A stretch of DNA of 64,000 bases from JAHEEL01 sp942491345 (GCA_942491345.1 CALOAN010000003.1:62001-126000); one strand, 5' to 3'; positions 1-9,016 are shown, counted from the first letter of the stretch. Translations and numbers: made by a program. The notes: a model not told the origin generated them from the sequence alone.

Positions 1-1
1 T

Positions 2-94
2 GCGGACGGAATCAGCGTTGCAGATTTCCAGCTGAGGAAGCCGACGCTCGACGACGTGTTCCTTGCAATGACCAGCGGCGGAGGTGACCGATGA
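2..94 (+). CDS. ABC transporter ATP-binding protein, C-terminal fragment (DrrA-like)
   Basis: Only the last 30 codons are in the window; the gene starts upstream. The peptide contains RKPTLDDVFLAMT, the tail typical of DrrA/CcmA-type ATPases of ABC-2 exporters, where a PTLDDVF segment closes the regulatory C-terminal region. The stop codon overlaps the start of the following permease gene in an ATGA arrangement, which supports translational coupling and one two-gene exporter. It would energise export of a lipophilic compound or drug; the substrate cannot be read from this fragment. Confidence 0.85.
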   Translation, partial: ADGISVADFQLRKPTLDDVFLAMTSGGGDR

Positions 95-897
95 CGACAA
101 TGGAGAAGGTGACGGTGCCAGAGCCGGGCGTGTGGCAACGGTTCCGATGGGCGGTGCAGGACACCGTGACGATGACATGGCGCGACCTCATCAGGACCCG
201 GCGTCAGCCCGAGATGTTGTCATTCGCCGTGATCATGGGCGTGTTCTTCCTCCTGCTCTTCTACTGGGTGTTTGGTGGCGCGATCGCCGCCGGGGCAGGA
301 GTCGACTACATCCAATACCTGGTGCCCGGCATCTTCGTCATCACGACCCTGACGGGCGCCCAACAGACGGGCACGGGCCTCGCTGCGGACCTTGCCGAAG
401 GAGTGACCGACCGGCTCCGATCGTTGCCGATGAGCCAATTCGCCGTACTTGGGGGCCGAACCATCGCGGACGCGCTGCGCAACGTAGTTGGCGTACTGCT
501 GGTCGCAGCGGTCGGGTATGTGCTCGGGTTCCGATTCGCCTCGGTGGGTGGTGCAATCGGCGCCGTTGCCCTCGCCGTCGGAATCGGGTACGCGTTCTCG
601 TGGATGAACGCGGCGATCGCTGCTCAGGTGAAGAGTGCCGAGATGGTCGGCATGTTGAGCATGTTCTGGCTCTTCCCGCTCATGCTTGCCAGCACCGTAT
701 TCACTCCGGCTGAGCAGATGCCCGGCTGGCTGCAGGGATTCGCGAAGTGGCAGCCGATCTCCGTGGTCGGTGACGCGGCCCGAGAGCTCTGCAACGGCAT
801 CCCGGCAGGCGACGCCGTCCTCTGGTCGATCATCTGGATCGTGGGATTGCTTGCAGTCTTCGTGCCGATGGCCGTCGCGATCTATCGGAGGGCGTAG
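91..897 (+). CDS. ABC-2 type transporter permease (DrrB-like)
   Basis: A 268-residue membrane protein with about six hydrophobic segments (near residues 42-64, 74-95, 128-150, 152-172, 188-206 and 243-265) and a short cytoplasmic N-terminus, the usual layout and length of ABC-2 permeases of the DrrB/daunorubicin-resistance type. The start ATG overlaps the stop of the upstream ATPase, and its stop overlaps the GTG start of a TetR regulator by one base, so the three genes form an operon. Family knowledge suggests efflux of a hydrophobic compound; the regulator next door probably senses it. Substrate unknown. Confidence 0.9.
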   Translation: MTTMEKVTVPEPGVWQRFRWAVQDTVTMTWRDLIRTRRQPEMLSFAVIMGVFFLLLFYWVFGGAIAAGAGVDYIQYLVPGIFVITTLTGAQQTGTGLAADLAEGVTDRLRSLPMSQFAVLGGRTIADALRNVVGVLLVAAVGYVLGFRFASVGGAIGAVALAVGIGYAFSWMNAAIAAQVKSAEMVGMLSMFWLFPLMLASTVFTPAEQMPGWLQGFAKWQPISVVGDAARELCNGIPAGDAVLWSIIWIVGLLAVFVPMAVAIYRRA

Positions 898-1478
898 TGG
901 CACCCAGCGACCCCAACCGGAGCGACCCACGGGAACGAATCATGCGTGCGACGTTCGAACTCGTCGCCGAGGAGGGGCTGGGTTCAGTGACGATGACCGC
1001 CATCGCCGACCGGGCGGACGTCGCTCGACAGACGCTCTACAACCACTTCGCCGATGTGGAGCAGATCGTTATCGCAGGGATCGAGGAGTACAACGCAATC
1101 GGGTTTGCCCACCTGACGGAACTCCTCGCAGCTACTGCGACCACCGAGGCGAAGCTGGATCTCCTGGTCCGGCACACGGTCGCGGCGACGAACCACGGTC
1201 ACGCGGCTGCCGATCTTCGTAGCGCGCTCTCTGCTGAGTCCCGAGCCCACCTCGATCAACACGTGACATCGTTCAGGTCGTTGATCGAGTCGATCATCGC
1301 AGGAGGTGTGGCCGAGGGAACACTTGACGAGTCGTTTGATCCGGGTGTGTACGCCGTTCTCATCGAGGGACTCCTTCTCGCGGCAGCAGACCTGGCGACG
1401 GACGCGGGCGATCCCGCGGAGGCCGCAACGGTGACCTCGCAGGCTGCACTGCGAGTCCTCGGACTCGGGAGCCAGTAG
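897..1478 (+). CDS. TetR/AcrR family transcriptional regulator
   Basis: A 193-residue protein. Residues 15-60 match the TetR helix-turn-helix: ATFELVAEEGLGSVTMTAIA followed by RADVARQTLYNHF. The remainder is the variable ligand-binding helical domain. It starts with GTG sharing one base with the stop of the permease gene, so it is co-transcribed with the exporter it most likely controls. Repressor action and inducer are inferred from family behaviour; no operator palindrome was located because the operon promoter lies outside the window. Confidence 0.92.
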   Translation: MAPSDPNRSDPRERIMRATFELVAEEGLGSVTMTAIADRADVARQTLYNHFADVEQIVIAGIEEYNAIGFAHLTELLAATATTEAKLDLLVRHTVAATNHGHAAADLRSALSAESRAHLDQHVTSFRSLIESIIAGGVAEGTLDESFDPGVYAVLIEGLLLAAADLATDAGDPAEAATVTSQAALRVLGLGSQ

Positions 1479-1522
1479 CTGAGAGCGGCGAGACCGTAGG
1501 TGGAAGCAGAGGGGCAAGTCTT

Positions 1523-1557
1523 CGTGTCTCGTGTCTCGTGTCTCGTGTCTCGTGTCC
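1523..1557. repeat. 7-bp tandem array, GTGTCTC orientation
   Basis: About five copies of GTGTCTC lie between the tetR stop and the aldo/keto reductase gene. This is the first member of a dispersed intergenic array family in this window. Both flanking genes point right, so this copy does not sit between convergent genes as most others do. Confidence 0.85.
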
Positions 1558-1654
1558 AACCCGCTCCCTCGCGACACCCGTCGGGCTGGACGCTCAACAC
1601 ATCAGCCCCGGTACGATCTACCTGCCCCATTCACCCACCGAGGGAGTCCACGTC

Positions 1655-2641
1655 ATGCACTATCGACGGCTTGGAAGCACCGGCTACGACGTCTCGGAGA
1701 TCGGATTCGGGGCATGGGCGATCGGTGCCGATTGGGGAGACGTCGACGACGACACCGCTATGGCTGCCCTCCATGCTGCGGTCGACGCCGGTGTCAGCTT
1801 CATCGACACGGCCGATGTGTACGGCGACGGGCGCAGCGAGCGGTTCGTGGCCCGCCTCGTTCGGGAGCGGCCAAGCGACGACCTCGTTGTTGCCACCAAG
1901 GTGGGGCGCCGTCTCAGCCCCCATACTGCCGACGGCTACACCGGCGAGAACATCGAGCGATTCATCGATCGCAGTCTGACGAATCTCGATACGGACGCCC
2001 TCGACCTCCTGCAATTGCACTGCCCGCCGACCGACGTCTACTACCGACCCGAGCTGTTCGGCGAACTCGACGCCCTGAAGATTGCGGGGAAAGTCCGCCA
2101 CTACGGCGTCAGCGTCGAGCGGGTAGAGGAAGCGATGAAGGCGATCGAGTACCCGGGTGTTGAGACGGTGCAGATAGTCTTCAACATTCTCCGGCAGCGA
2201 CCGGCAGATCGGTTCTTCGATCTCGCCGCGCAGGCCGATGTCGGTGTGATCGTTCGCGTACCGCTCGCCAGCGGGATGCTCACCGGAAAGATGCGGCCCG
2301 ACACGGTCTTCACGTCCGACGATCACCGCAGCTACAACCGCAACGGCGAAGCCTTCGACGTTGGCGAGACGTTCGCCGGCGTGCCGTACGACATCGGACT
2401 CTCCGCCGTCGCGGAACTGAGGGAACTGGTACCCGATGGCGCAACGATGGCGCAGATGGCCCTCAGATGGATCCTCATGCACGACGCGGTGTCAACGACG
2501 ATCCCCGGGGCGAAGAACGTCCATCAAGCCGTGTCCAACGCCGCAGCTTCCGATCTTCCTCCGATCGACGCCGCAACAGTGGCTGCGGTAACCGATGTGT
2601 ACGAGAGGACGATTGCGGAGCACGTCCACGCACGCTGGTAG
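1655..2641 (+). CDS. aldo/keto reductase
   Basis: A 328-residue NADPH-dependent (beta/alpha)8-barrel oxidoreductase. It opens with MHYRRLGSTGYDVSEIGFG, the typical N-terminus of the AKR family. The catalytic tetrad is visible as Asp and Tyr in DTADVYG, Lys in ATKVG and His in LQLHCPP. The ATG at 1655 is chosen because AGGGAG lies eight bases upstream; the frame stays open further upstream, but that part runs through a 7-bp repeat array and is not credible coding. Substrate not predictable. The prephenate dehydratase gene starts 25 bases downstream and may be co-transcribed. Confidence 0.92.
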   Translation: MHYRRLGSTGYDVSEIGFGAWAIGADWGDVDDDTAMAALHAAVDAGVSFIDTADVYGDGRSERFVARLVRERPSDDLVVATKVGRRLSPHTADGYTGENIERFIDRSLTNLDTDALDLLQLHCPPTDVYYRPELFGELDALKIAGKVRHYGVSVERVEEAMKAIEYPGVETVQIVFNILRQRPADRFFDLAAQADVGVIVRVPLASGMLTGKMRPDTVFTSDDHRSYNRNGEAFDVGETFAGVPYDIGLSAVAELRELVPDGATMAQMALRWILMHDAVSTTIPGAKNVHQAVSNAAASDLPPIDAATVAAVTDVYERTIAEHVHARW

Positions 2642-2666
2642 TACGCGGCAGCCCTATCGTCACGCC

Positions 2667-3491
2667 ATGCGCATTGGATATCAGGGTGAACCGGGCTCGT
2701 ACAGCCACCAAGCCGTCGGAGAGCTGTTCGCCGATGGTGAACCCGTCGGATTGTTCGGATTCGCTGCGGCCTTCACGGCACTTGAAGAAGGATCCATCGA
2801 CCGACTGGTTGTTCCGGTTGAGAACTCGACTACCGGTTCGGTCCTTCCGGTACTCGATCGCCTGCCGGGTGGCAACGGTCACCAGCCGTTCGCGATCGTG
2901 GCCGAGCACCTCGTAGAGGTGCGCCACGCGATCCTCGGGATTCCCGGGGCTCTGGTCGAGAACCTGACCGAAGTGCGCTCCCACCCCCAGGCGCTCGCCC
3001 AGGCAGAACGCCACCTGCTCGACATGGGTGTGGAAGTCGTCGCCCGCCCAGACACGGCGGGCGCCGTACGAGAGGTCGCCGAACTGCGCGACCCAGCAGT
3101 TGCAGCGCTTGCACCACCGGCATCGGCCGAGATCTACGGTCTCGACATCCTGTTGAGCGAAGTCATGGACCGGGCACATAACACCACACGTTTCGTGGTT
3201 CTCGCTCCAGGAGCGCCGCAGGTCGACCCGGACGATGACAAGACCACCATCCTCTTCACGACGTCACACACTCCGGGAGCCCTGGCACTCGTTCTCGCGG
3301 AACTCGGCCTGCGAGGTGCAAACCTCACACGCATCGAATCCCGCCCATCGGACGAGGCCTGGTCGTACCGATTCTTCGTGGACCTCATCCACGATCCGGG
3401 ACCGGAGGGCCTCGCCCGCGTGATCGACCCTCCTCCCGCGACCTGCGCGGATCTCTGGGTTCTTGGGAGCTACACCCGCGTAGCCGAGTAG
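2667..3491 (+). CDS. pheA: prephenate dehydratase
   Basis: A 274-residue protein converting prephenate to phenylpyruvate in phenylalanine synthesis. The N-terminus (MRIGYQGEPGSYSHQA) is the canonical start of the catalytic domain, the NTTRF substrate motif is near residue 170, and a C-terminal ACT domain carries the ESRP motif that binds phenylalanine for feedback inhibition. The length fits monofunctional actinobacterial PheA; there is no chorismate mutase domain. The start used is the ATG directly before the conserved N-terminus. No other aromatic amino-acid gene is adjacent. Confidence 0.95.
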   Translation: MRIGYQGEPGSYSHQAVGELFADGEPVGLFGFAAAFTALEEGSIDRLVVPVENSTTGSVLPVLDRLPGGNGHQPFAIVAEHLVEVRHAILGIPGALVENLTEVRSHPQALAQAERHLLDMGVEVVARPDTAGAVREVAELRDPAVAALAPPASAEIYGLDILLSEVMDRAHNTTRFVVLAPGAPQVDPDDDKTTILFTTSHTPGALALVLAELGLRGANLTRIESRPSDEAWSYRFFVDLIHDPGPEGLARVIDPPPATCADLWVLGSYTRVAE

Positions 3492-3559
3492 CCGCCAACC
3501 CGAAGGTCCGCGTCGCTGGAGTGCTCCACAACTACCGTTGTTGTCAGGAGGCATGACGA

Positions 3560-4438
3560 ATGGCGACCAGCACAACGAGCTTCGGCGCGAGCAAGCGGGA
3601 GAGCCACGACTCGTCCGCCTACTACGCCAGGCGCATGGTCCGAACGCCGGCCCCCGGGGACGTCGGTGATGTCCGCGACGCACCGGCGAATGTGCTGGAC
3701 CGGGTGTTCGTACAGTCGTCCGAGTCGATGGACCAACTCCCGAGCGACTGCGTCGCCCTCATGATCACCTCTCCGCCCTACAACGTGGGCAAGGACTACG
3801 ACGAAGACCTCGACCTCGACGAGTATCTGAACCTGCTCCGCCGGGTCTTCATAGAGACCTATCGAGTGATTGAGCCCGGCGGCCGCGTGGCGGTGAATGT
3901 GGCCAACCTCGGTCGCAAGCCCTACCTGCCGCTGAACCATCTCGTCGGCGTGCTCCTCACCGAAGTCGGCTTCCTTCTCCGAGGAGAGATCATCTGGAGA
4001 AAGGCAAAAGCCGCCGGTGGATCAACGGCATGGGGGTCGTGGCAGTCGGCGAAGAACCCGACGCTACGCGATGTCCACGAGTACGTCCTCGTCGCCTCGA
4101 AAGCTTCCTTCCGGCGAGAGCGCGCCGGTCAAGACACGATCTCCAAGGAGGACTTTCTCGAAGCCACGATGTCGGTATGGGACATCCTCCCCGAGTCGGC
4201 CCGCCGGGTCGGCCACCCGGCCCCGTTCCCGACCGAACTACCGCGTCGCCTCATCGAGTTGTACACGTTCGAGGGTGACCTTGTGCTCGATCCGTTCCTC
4301 GGTTCGGGTTCGACGGCGATCGCTGCGGTCCAGGCCGGGCGCCACTACGTCGGATACGAAACAGACGCCGGATACGCATCGCTCGCTGAGAAACGAATCG
4401 CTTCGGCCCGCTCAGGACATCGGCCGACATCTCCGTGA
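3560..4438 (+). CDS. DNA methyltransferase, SPPY type (beta class), orphan
   Basis: A 292-residue S-adenosylmethionine-dependent DNA methyltransferase. Motif IV, TSPPYNVGKDY near residues 70-80, comes before motif I, DPFLGSGSTAIAA near residues 248-260; this order is the beta class. SPPY rather than DPPY usually indicates N4-cytosine methylation, so that product is inferred. The start is supported by AGGAGG eight bases upstream. The neighbours are metabolic or membrane genes and no endonuclease is seen, so it is an orphan enzyme, perhaps an epigenetic regulator. Recognition sequence unknown. Confidence 0.9.
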   Translation: MATSTTSFGASKRESHDSSAYYARRMVRTPAPGDVGDVRDAPANVLDRVFVQSSESMDQLPSDCVALMITSPPYNVGKDYDEDLDLDEYLNLLRRVFIETYRVIEPGGRVAVNVANLGRKPYLPLNHLVGVLLTEVGFLLRGEIIWRKAKAAGGSTAWGSWQSAKNPTLRDVHEYVLVASKASFRRERAGQDTISKEDFLEATMSVWDILPESARRVGHPAPFPTELPRRLIELYTFEGDLVLDPFLGSGSTAIAAVQAGRHYVGYETDAGYASLAEKRIASARSGHRPTSP

Positions 4439-5094
4439 CCGGCGCTCCTATCGGGCGCGATTCGCGGATGGAGCAGGCCGTCCTGGCAACGGTGCCGTTC
4501 CTCGGAGTCGGACTCCTTGCCTCGCTGCCTCTCCTGTTCATCTCATGGTCGGCCCCGCCCTTCACGGTCGTCACCGTGCACCTCACCGCGCTTGTGCTCC
4601 TCGGTCTCCTCGCCTCGATACGACTGGCACCATTCGCCGGGGTTGACTGGTTCCTGGGGCAGTCCTGGAGCCGGTTCTGGAGAGGTATCGCATCGGGTGT
4701 GTCGGTGGTGTTCCTCGTGACCGGCATGGTTGGTCTCGTGGCGCTTGCGTCGTCTGCCGCGCTGCGCTACCCGCCGTCGATGCAGTTCCTCCAACTGCTG
4801 TCGGCGCTCGACATCGCCTGGGCGGGTGCGGCGCTTGTTGTTGGTGTCTACCGGGCGTGGCGGTTGCCTGCAGCGATCGCGGCGGGTTCGCTGCTTGCGG
4901 TGATCTGCATTTGGTCGATCTGGTGGTACCTGGATGCCGTCGGATTCGGTCCGAATGGTGAGTGGATTGTTGATGCTTCAGTCCTCATGCGGCGCGTGCT
5001 TCCGTTCGACGTCGCGGCCGCGGTGATGGCGATCGGGGCCCTTCTGTATGGAACGCGTCGTCAGGCGATCGAACAGGCGAGACCCCAGTCGTAG
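4435..5094 (+). CDS. integral membrane protein of unknown function
   Basis: A 219-residue protein with about six hydrophobic segments spread over its length and no recognisable catalytic motif. The GTG start overlaps the stop of the DNA methyltransferase gene (GTGA), so the two are probably co-transcribed, but no functional link is known. Its 3' end overlaps the converging DUF547 gene by about 34 bases. I do not recognise the family. Confidence 0.75.
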   Translation: MTGAPIGRDSRMEQAVLATVPFLGVGLLASLPLLFISWSAPPFTVVTVHLTALVLLGLLASIRLAPFAGVDWFLGQSWSRFWRGIASGVSVVFLVTGMVGLVALASSAALRYPPSMQFLQLLSALDIAWAGAALVVGVYRAWRLPAAIAAGSLLAVICIWSIWWYLDAVGFGPNGEWIVDASVLMRRVLPFDVAAAVMAIGALLYGTRRQAIEQARPQS

Positions 5095-5837
5095 CTCGAG
5101 AACTCGACGCTCGGAGAGGACGCGACGACCCAGTTGGCATCCTCGTCGGGCATCCACTGAGCGATCGATCGCGCAAGATCGCGCCGGCGGGCGGGAACCC
5201 AAGTGGGCATTCTCTTCGGGCGCACGAAATCGCCGCCGTACCAAAGGAAGATGCGCGACAGATGGAGGGTGGCGGAGTCCCGGTCAACCCGTGCACCACC
5301 GCTCGAGAGAAACGTCTGCATTTGGTCGTTGAGTTGGACGTCGAGCCTGTTGCCGAACGGCTCATGGCGCAGGGACGGACACGACACCGACCCGCACACA
5401 AGGGCGGCGTGGATCCTCGGGTCCTTGAATCGGCGAATCTTGCCGTGCTCGATGTCGTTCAACGAGAGGGCCTCCCCGCCGACCATGGCCCAGGGTGTGT
5501 CGAACGCGCCGGGGAGCCGAAGGACGGTTGCCTCGCGTTCCGTGAAAGCGTCGGCGGCAAGCGCCAGTGCCCCTGCGTTGTACAGATTGAGCCAGAACGA
5601 GAGGGCGCCGTCCACGGAAAGCGCGTCCGGGTCGACTTCCTCCATTCGAAAGCGGAAACGGGCAAGCGCTCCCCGCTCCGACGGAAGAACCGCGATCCCG
5701 TCCGTGCGGAGGAGCGAGAGAACCTCAGCCAAGTCGTTCGACTGAACGAAACCCTGGCCGGTCGGCCTGGGCCGTCGCGTTCGCCGTGCGCGAGCGATCG
5801 ACCATGCAACGGCGAGTGGATTCGGCTGGTCCGTCAT
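5061..5837 (-). CDS. DUF547 domain protein
   Basis: A 258-residue soluble protein. The central part contains LSFWLNLYNAGALAL, the signature of DUF547, followed by LNDIEHGKIR and the CGSVSCPSLR segment with two conserved cysteines, and a late FLWYGGDF. The biochemical role of this family in bacteria is not established. No signal peptide is evident. The gene lies just downstream of nhaA on the same strand, about 70 bases after it, and could be transcribed with it. The extreme 3' end overlaps the converging membrane protein gene. Confidence 0.82.
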   Translation of the reverse strand: MTDQPNPLAVAWSIARARRTRRPRPTGQGFVQSNDLAEVLSLLRTDGIAVLPSERGALARFRFRMEEVDPDALSVDGALSFWLNLYNAGALALAADAFTEREATVLRLPGAFDTPWAMVGGEALSLNDIEHGKIRRFKDPRIHAALVCGSVSCPSLRHEPFGNRLDVQLNDQMQTFLSSGGARVDRDSATLHLSRIFLWYGGDFVRPKRMPTWVPARRRDLARSIAQWMPDEDANWVVASSPSVEFSSYDWGLACSIA

Positions 5838-5908
5838 TGGGCGTCCCCCCGGATGCGGTCTTTCGGCTCAACGGTACGGCGGCTCGGTCTGTTCCCGAAG
5901 GCCGGAGA

Positions 5909-7288
5909 TCATTTCCTTGTCGATTTCCCCTTGTACATGCGCAAGTACGTGAACCCGATGACACCCGCCAGCATCGAGCCGATGAAGATCCCGATCTTGG
6001 CTTCGTCGGCGAACACGTCGCCGTCAGGGCTTGACCGGAAGGCGAGTTCGGCGATGAACAGCGAGACGGTGAACCCGATACCTGCAAGGAATCCAAGCCC
6101 GATGATGTGGCCGAATTGCGTATGGCGCGGGAGCTGTCCGAGTCCAAGCTTCAACGCGAGCCACGTAGCGAGCGTGACACCAATTGGTTTGCCGACTGCG
6201 AGACCGACGGAGACCCCAAGAGCGATGGGGCTGAGCACGGCCTCCACGACGTCGACACCGACGAATCGGACCCCGGCGTTCGCCAGGGCGAAGAGCGGCA
6301 CGATGAGGAAGGATGACCAGGGATGGAGGGCATGCTCCCATCGCTCGAGCGGTGACACGGATTCCCGTGCGATCGCTGCGAGCGCCATCGCGTCCTGGTC
6401 GAGCCGAGCATGGGCCTGCGGCGACGCCTGATCGCGGTCGAATCGCACGAGGATCCAACCTGCTCTCCTCCGGAAGTCCGAATCGCTGTAGTACGCACGG
6501 GCGGGAACGAGCAAGCCGAGGATCACGCCGGCGATCGTTGCGTGGACACCCGACTCGAGGAATGCGAACCACGCGAGGAGCGCAAGCGGGAGATAGATGA
6601 TCCCTGCACGAATCCCTGCCTGCCTGGCAAAGAGGATGACCAGCAGAGTTACGACGGCAACGCCCATCCAAACGAAAGAAAGATCCGACGTGTAGAAGAT
6701 CGCGATCACCACGATCGCTCCGATATCGTCGACGATCGCCAGCGCGAGCAAGAAGAGCTTCGCTCCGACCGGGACACGGCTGCCGAGCAGCGCGATCACT
6801 CCGACGGAGAAGGCAATATCGGTTGCCATCGGGATTCCCCACCCGGAAAGCGCATCGGCTGGGCCGCTCGTTGCGACGAACGCCACGTAGATGAGGGCTG
6901 GGACGATCATCCCGCCGAGTGCAGCCATCGCAGGAAGTGATGCCTTCTTGACGGTGTTCAGCTCACCGACGACTAGCTCGCGCTTGATTTCGAGGCCGAC
7001 GACAAAGAAGAAGACTGCCATGAGGCCGTCGTTGACGAAGTGCTTCAGCGACTCGTCGAAGTGGAAACTCCCGATCGAGATCGTGATGTGGGTTTCCCAG
7101 AACTCGAAGTACGAATCGCCCCAAGCCGAGTTCGCCCAGATGAGGGCGGCAACGGTTGCAACGAGGAGAACAACCGCGCCCGAGGCCTCGGTCGCCATGA
7201 ACGAGAGCGCTGGACGCACGAAACGCCGCTGAAGCGGCCCGTCGGTGTGAATCCAGGTTCGGTGGAGCGGTTCGGTGTCTTCGTCCAT
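5909..7288 (-). CDS. nhaA: Na+/H+ antiporter NhaA
   Basis: A 459-residue inner-membrane antiporter exchanging cytoplasmic Na+ for external protons, used in pH and sodium homeostasis. It has the multi-span hydrophobic profile of NhaA, the FFFVVGLEIKREL segment and the paired aspartates in LAIVDDIGAI that correspond to the essential ion-binding Asp pair, plus PMATDIAFSVG. It is longer than E. coli NhaA because of an N-terminal extension and a cytoplasmic tail, common in actinobacteria. A Na+/Ca2+-type exchanger gene is divergently oriented upstream, so the two ion antiporters share an intergenic promoter region. Confidence 0.95.
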   Translation of the reverse strand: MDEDTEPLHRTWIHTDGPLQRRFVRPALSFMATEASGAVVLLVATVAALIWANSAWGDSYFEFWETHITISIGSFHFDESLKHFVNDGLMAVFFFVVGLEIKRELVVGELNTVKKASLPAMAALGGMIVPALIYVAFVATSGPADALSGWGIPMATDIAFSVGVIALLGSRVPVGAKLFLLALAIVDDIGAIVVIAIFYTSDLSFVWMGVAVVTLLVILFARQAGIRAGIIYLPLALLAWFAFLESGVHATIAGVILGLLVPARAYYSDSDFRRRAGWILVRFDRDQASPQAHARLDQDAMALAAIARESVSPLERWEHALHPWSSFLIVPLFALANAGVRFVGVDVVEAVLSPIALGVSVGLAVGKPIGVTLATWLALKLGLGQLPRHTQFGHIIGLGFLAGIGFTVSLFIAELAFRSSPDGDVFADEAKIGIFIGSMLAGVIGFTYLRMYKGKSTRK

Positions 7289-7474
7289 GCGTTCGGGAGA
7301 GGCTAGTGGCGACAGACCGGTTCAAGTCCGTCGTAGCCGGGTGCCGTCCATCCCTGTCCTGGATAGCTCGGGGAGGCGGGCTTCCACTCGTCACGCAGGA
7401 GAGAGAAGCGTTGTCGGATCGACCGACGTTCCGAGCGGCCGGGTACCATCCCAACACCTCTCCGGAAGGGTCGA

Positions 7475-8443
7475 TTGCTCCTCGACGCCATCAGAATCAT
7501 CGTGGGCCTCGTTGCGCTGATCTACGCGGCGGATCGCCTCGTCAAGTCGGCGGTGCGCATCTCGCGCGCCTTCGGCGTGTCTGTCGTTCTGATCGGGGCC
7601 GTCATTGTCGGATTCGGTACATCGGTGCCGGAGTTCGTGGTCTCCGCGATCGCCGCGCTCGAAGGTGAACTCGACCTGGCCGTCGCCAATGTCGTCAGCT
7701 CGAATACCTCGAACCTGACATTGGTGCTCGGGTCTGCAGCGGTGATAGCGCCGATCGTCGCACGACGACGAATCATCAAACGCGAGGGTGCGCTCATGTT
7801 CGCTGCGGTTGCGGTGTTGACGGCGTTCCTTGCGAACGGCTGGCTGAGCGGCTGGGAAGGGTTCGTTCTTCTCGGCTTGCTGGGTATGGCGATCTGGCTC
7901 ATGATCCGCTGGTCCAGTGACGATCCGGACGCCGTCATGGCGCAGATCAGCGACGCCGTGGAGCCCGAGACAGACGTGCCGAAGGGCAGGCCCGAGTGGA
8001 GATCGGCGGTCGGCAAAGAGATCGTGATCGGCGTTGTTGCACTCGTCGTGACGGTCATCGCCGCCGACCTCCTGCTCGATGGCGTTGTCGGGTTCGGCGA
8101 ACGGTTCGGCCTGTCAGCGGTGGTCCTCGGCCTCATCACCGGTGTCGGAACCAGCCTCCCAGAGCTCGCCGCCGGGATCTCGGCTGCCCGCCACCGGGAG
8201 CCGGAACTCGTCCTCGGCAACGTCCTCGGATCAAACATCTTCAATTCGCTGGGGGTCGTGGGCCTCGCAGCCGTCCTCGGTCCGGGCGCCATCCCTGAGA
8301 TCACCATCGTTCCACTCGCGATCATGGTCGGCGCCTCGCTGATCGCCGGTTTGTTCTCGCTCACAGGCCAGAGAATCGACCGAACAGAAGGCGCGGTCCT
8401 CCTCGGCGGCTTCGTCGCATACGCGGTATATGCGTTTGTGTGA
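7475..8443 (+). CDS. calcium/sodium antiporter (CaCA family, YrbG-like)
   Basis: A 322-residue membrane exchanger with two inverted halves. The two alpha-repeats are clear: GFGTSVPEFVVSAIAA with NVVSSNTSN in the first half, and GVGTSLPELAAGISAA with NVLGSNIFN in the second; the acidic residue of each GTSxPE is the ion ligand in this family. About ten hydrophobic segments are visible. A TTG start at 7475 is used because GGAAGGG precedes it closely and it gives the expected short N-terminus. Repeat sequence of the GAGACAC type starts right after the stop. Confidence 0.92.
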   Translation: MLLDAIRIIVGLVALIYAADRLVKSAVRISRAFGVSVVLIGAVIVGFGTSVPEFVVSAIAALEGELDLAVANVVSSNTSNLTLVLGSAAVIAPIVARRRIIKREGALMFAAVAVLTAFLANGWLSGWEGFVLLGLLGMAIWLMIRWSSDDPDAVMAQISDAVEPETDVPKGRPEWRSAVGKEIVIGVVALVVTVIAADLLLDGVVGFGERFGLSAVVLGLITGVGTSLPELAAGISAARHREPELVLGNVLGSNIFNSLGVVGLAAVLGPGAIPEITIVPLAIMVGASLIAGLFSLTGQRIDRTEGAVLLGGFVAYAVYAFV

Positions 8444-8445
8444 GA

Positions 8446-8526
8446 TGAGAGACACGAGATCCGAGACACGAGACACGAGACACGAGACACGAGACACGAG
8501 ACACGAGACTCGAGACTTGAGACATG
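8446..8526. repeat. 7-bp tandem array, GAGACAC orientation
   Basis: Roughly ten GAGACAC-type units follow the antiporter stop codon. The opposite-orientation partner lies at 8974-9012, on the far side of the four-helix protein gene, next to the stop of the converging acylase gene. Confidence 0.9.
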
Positions 8527-8566
8527 CCGGGAGGTGGTTTCGGGGTGCCGCTGCTGCGATCGGCGG

Positions 8567-8920
8567 TCAGATGGTGGTGTTGCGACGGAGGCGACGGAGC
8601 ATCCGCTGAAGCTCGTCGATTTCCATCGTGAACTTCTCGGCTTCTGCCTCAGGAATCAAATCAAGATCGCGAGCTAGCTGGACCTGAGTGTCGAGCTCAT
8701 ATGCCGAGCCGAGAGCAATGGAAAGGAAGCGCCTGAACTCCTTGTTTGAACCTCGACCCGAGCCTTCGGCGATGTTGGAGGGGATTGAGATAGCCGCTCG
8801 AACGATCTGATCGCCGAGGGCGAACCGAGCAACGCCGGTGAAGCTCTCGGCGACTCGAACGATCTCCAACGACAGCAGGTATCCACGTCTCCAGACGTCG
8901 AGACGCTTGAAGTTGTGCAC
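8567..8920 (-). CDS. four helix bundle protein (S23 / rRNA intervening-sequence type)
   Basis: A 117-residue helical protein of the family first found inside 23S rRNA intervening sequences and related to the Avd accessory proteins of diversity-generating retroelements. The start LDVWRRGYLLSLEI, the central RAAISIPSNIAEGSGRGSNKEF and FLSIALGSAYELDTQ are the family hallmarks. Its function as a free-standing gene is unknown. There is no rRNA gene or reverse transcriptase nearby. It lies between two oppositely oriented 7-bp repeat arrays and between two convergent genes, which suggests insertion into an intergenic repeat locus. Confidence 0.9.
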   Translation of the reverse strand: MHNFKRLDVWRRGYLLSLEIVRVAESFTGVARFALGDQIVRAAISIPSNIAEGSGRGSNKEFRRFLSIALGSAYELDTQVQLARDLDLIPEAEAEKFTMEIDELQRMLRRLRRNTTI

Positions 8921-8973
8921 ACCACCGATCTACCAGATTCCCGAATCGCTTGATAGAGCCCTGATCAGAGGTC

Positions 8974-9012
8974 ATCTCGTGTTTCGGATCTCGTGTCTCG
9001 TGTCTCGTGTCT
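8974..9012. repeat. 7-bp tandem array, GTGTCTC orientation
   Basis: About five degenerate GTGTCTC units end just before the stop codon of the leftward acylase gene. On that gene's strand the units read GAGACAC directly after the stop. This is the right arm matching the array at 8446-8526. Confidence 0.88.
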
Positions 9013-9016
9013 TTTT

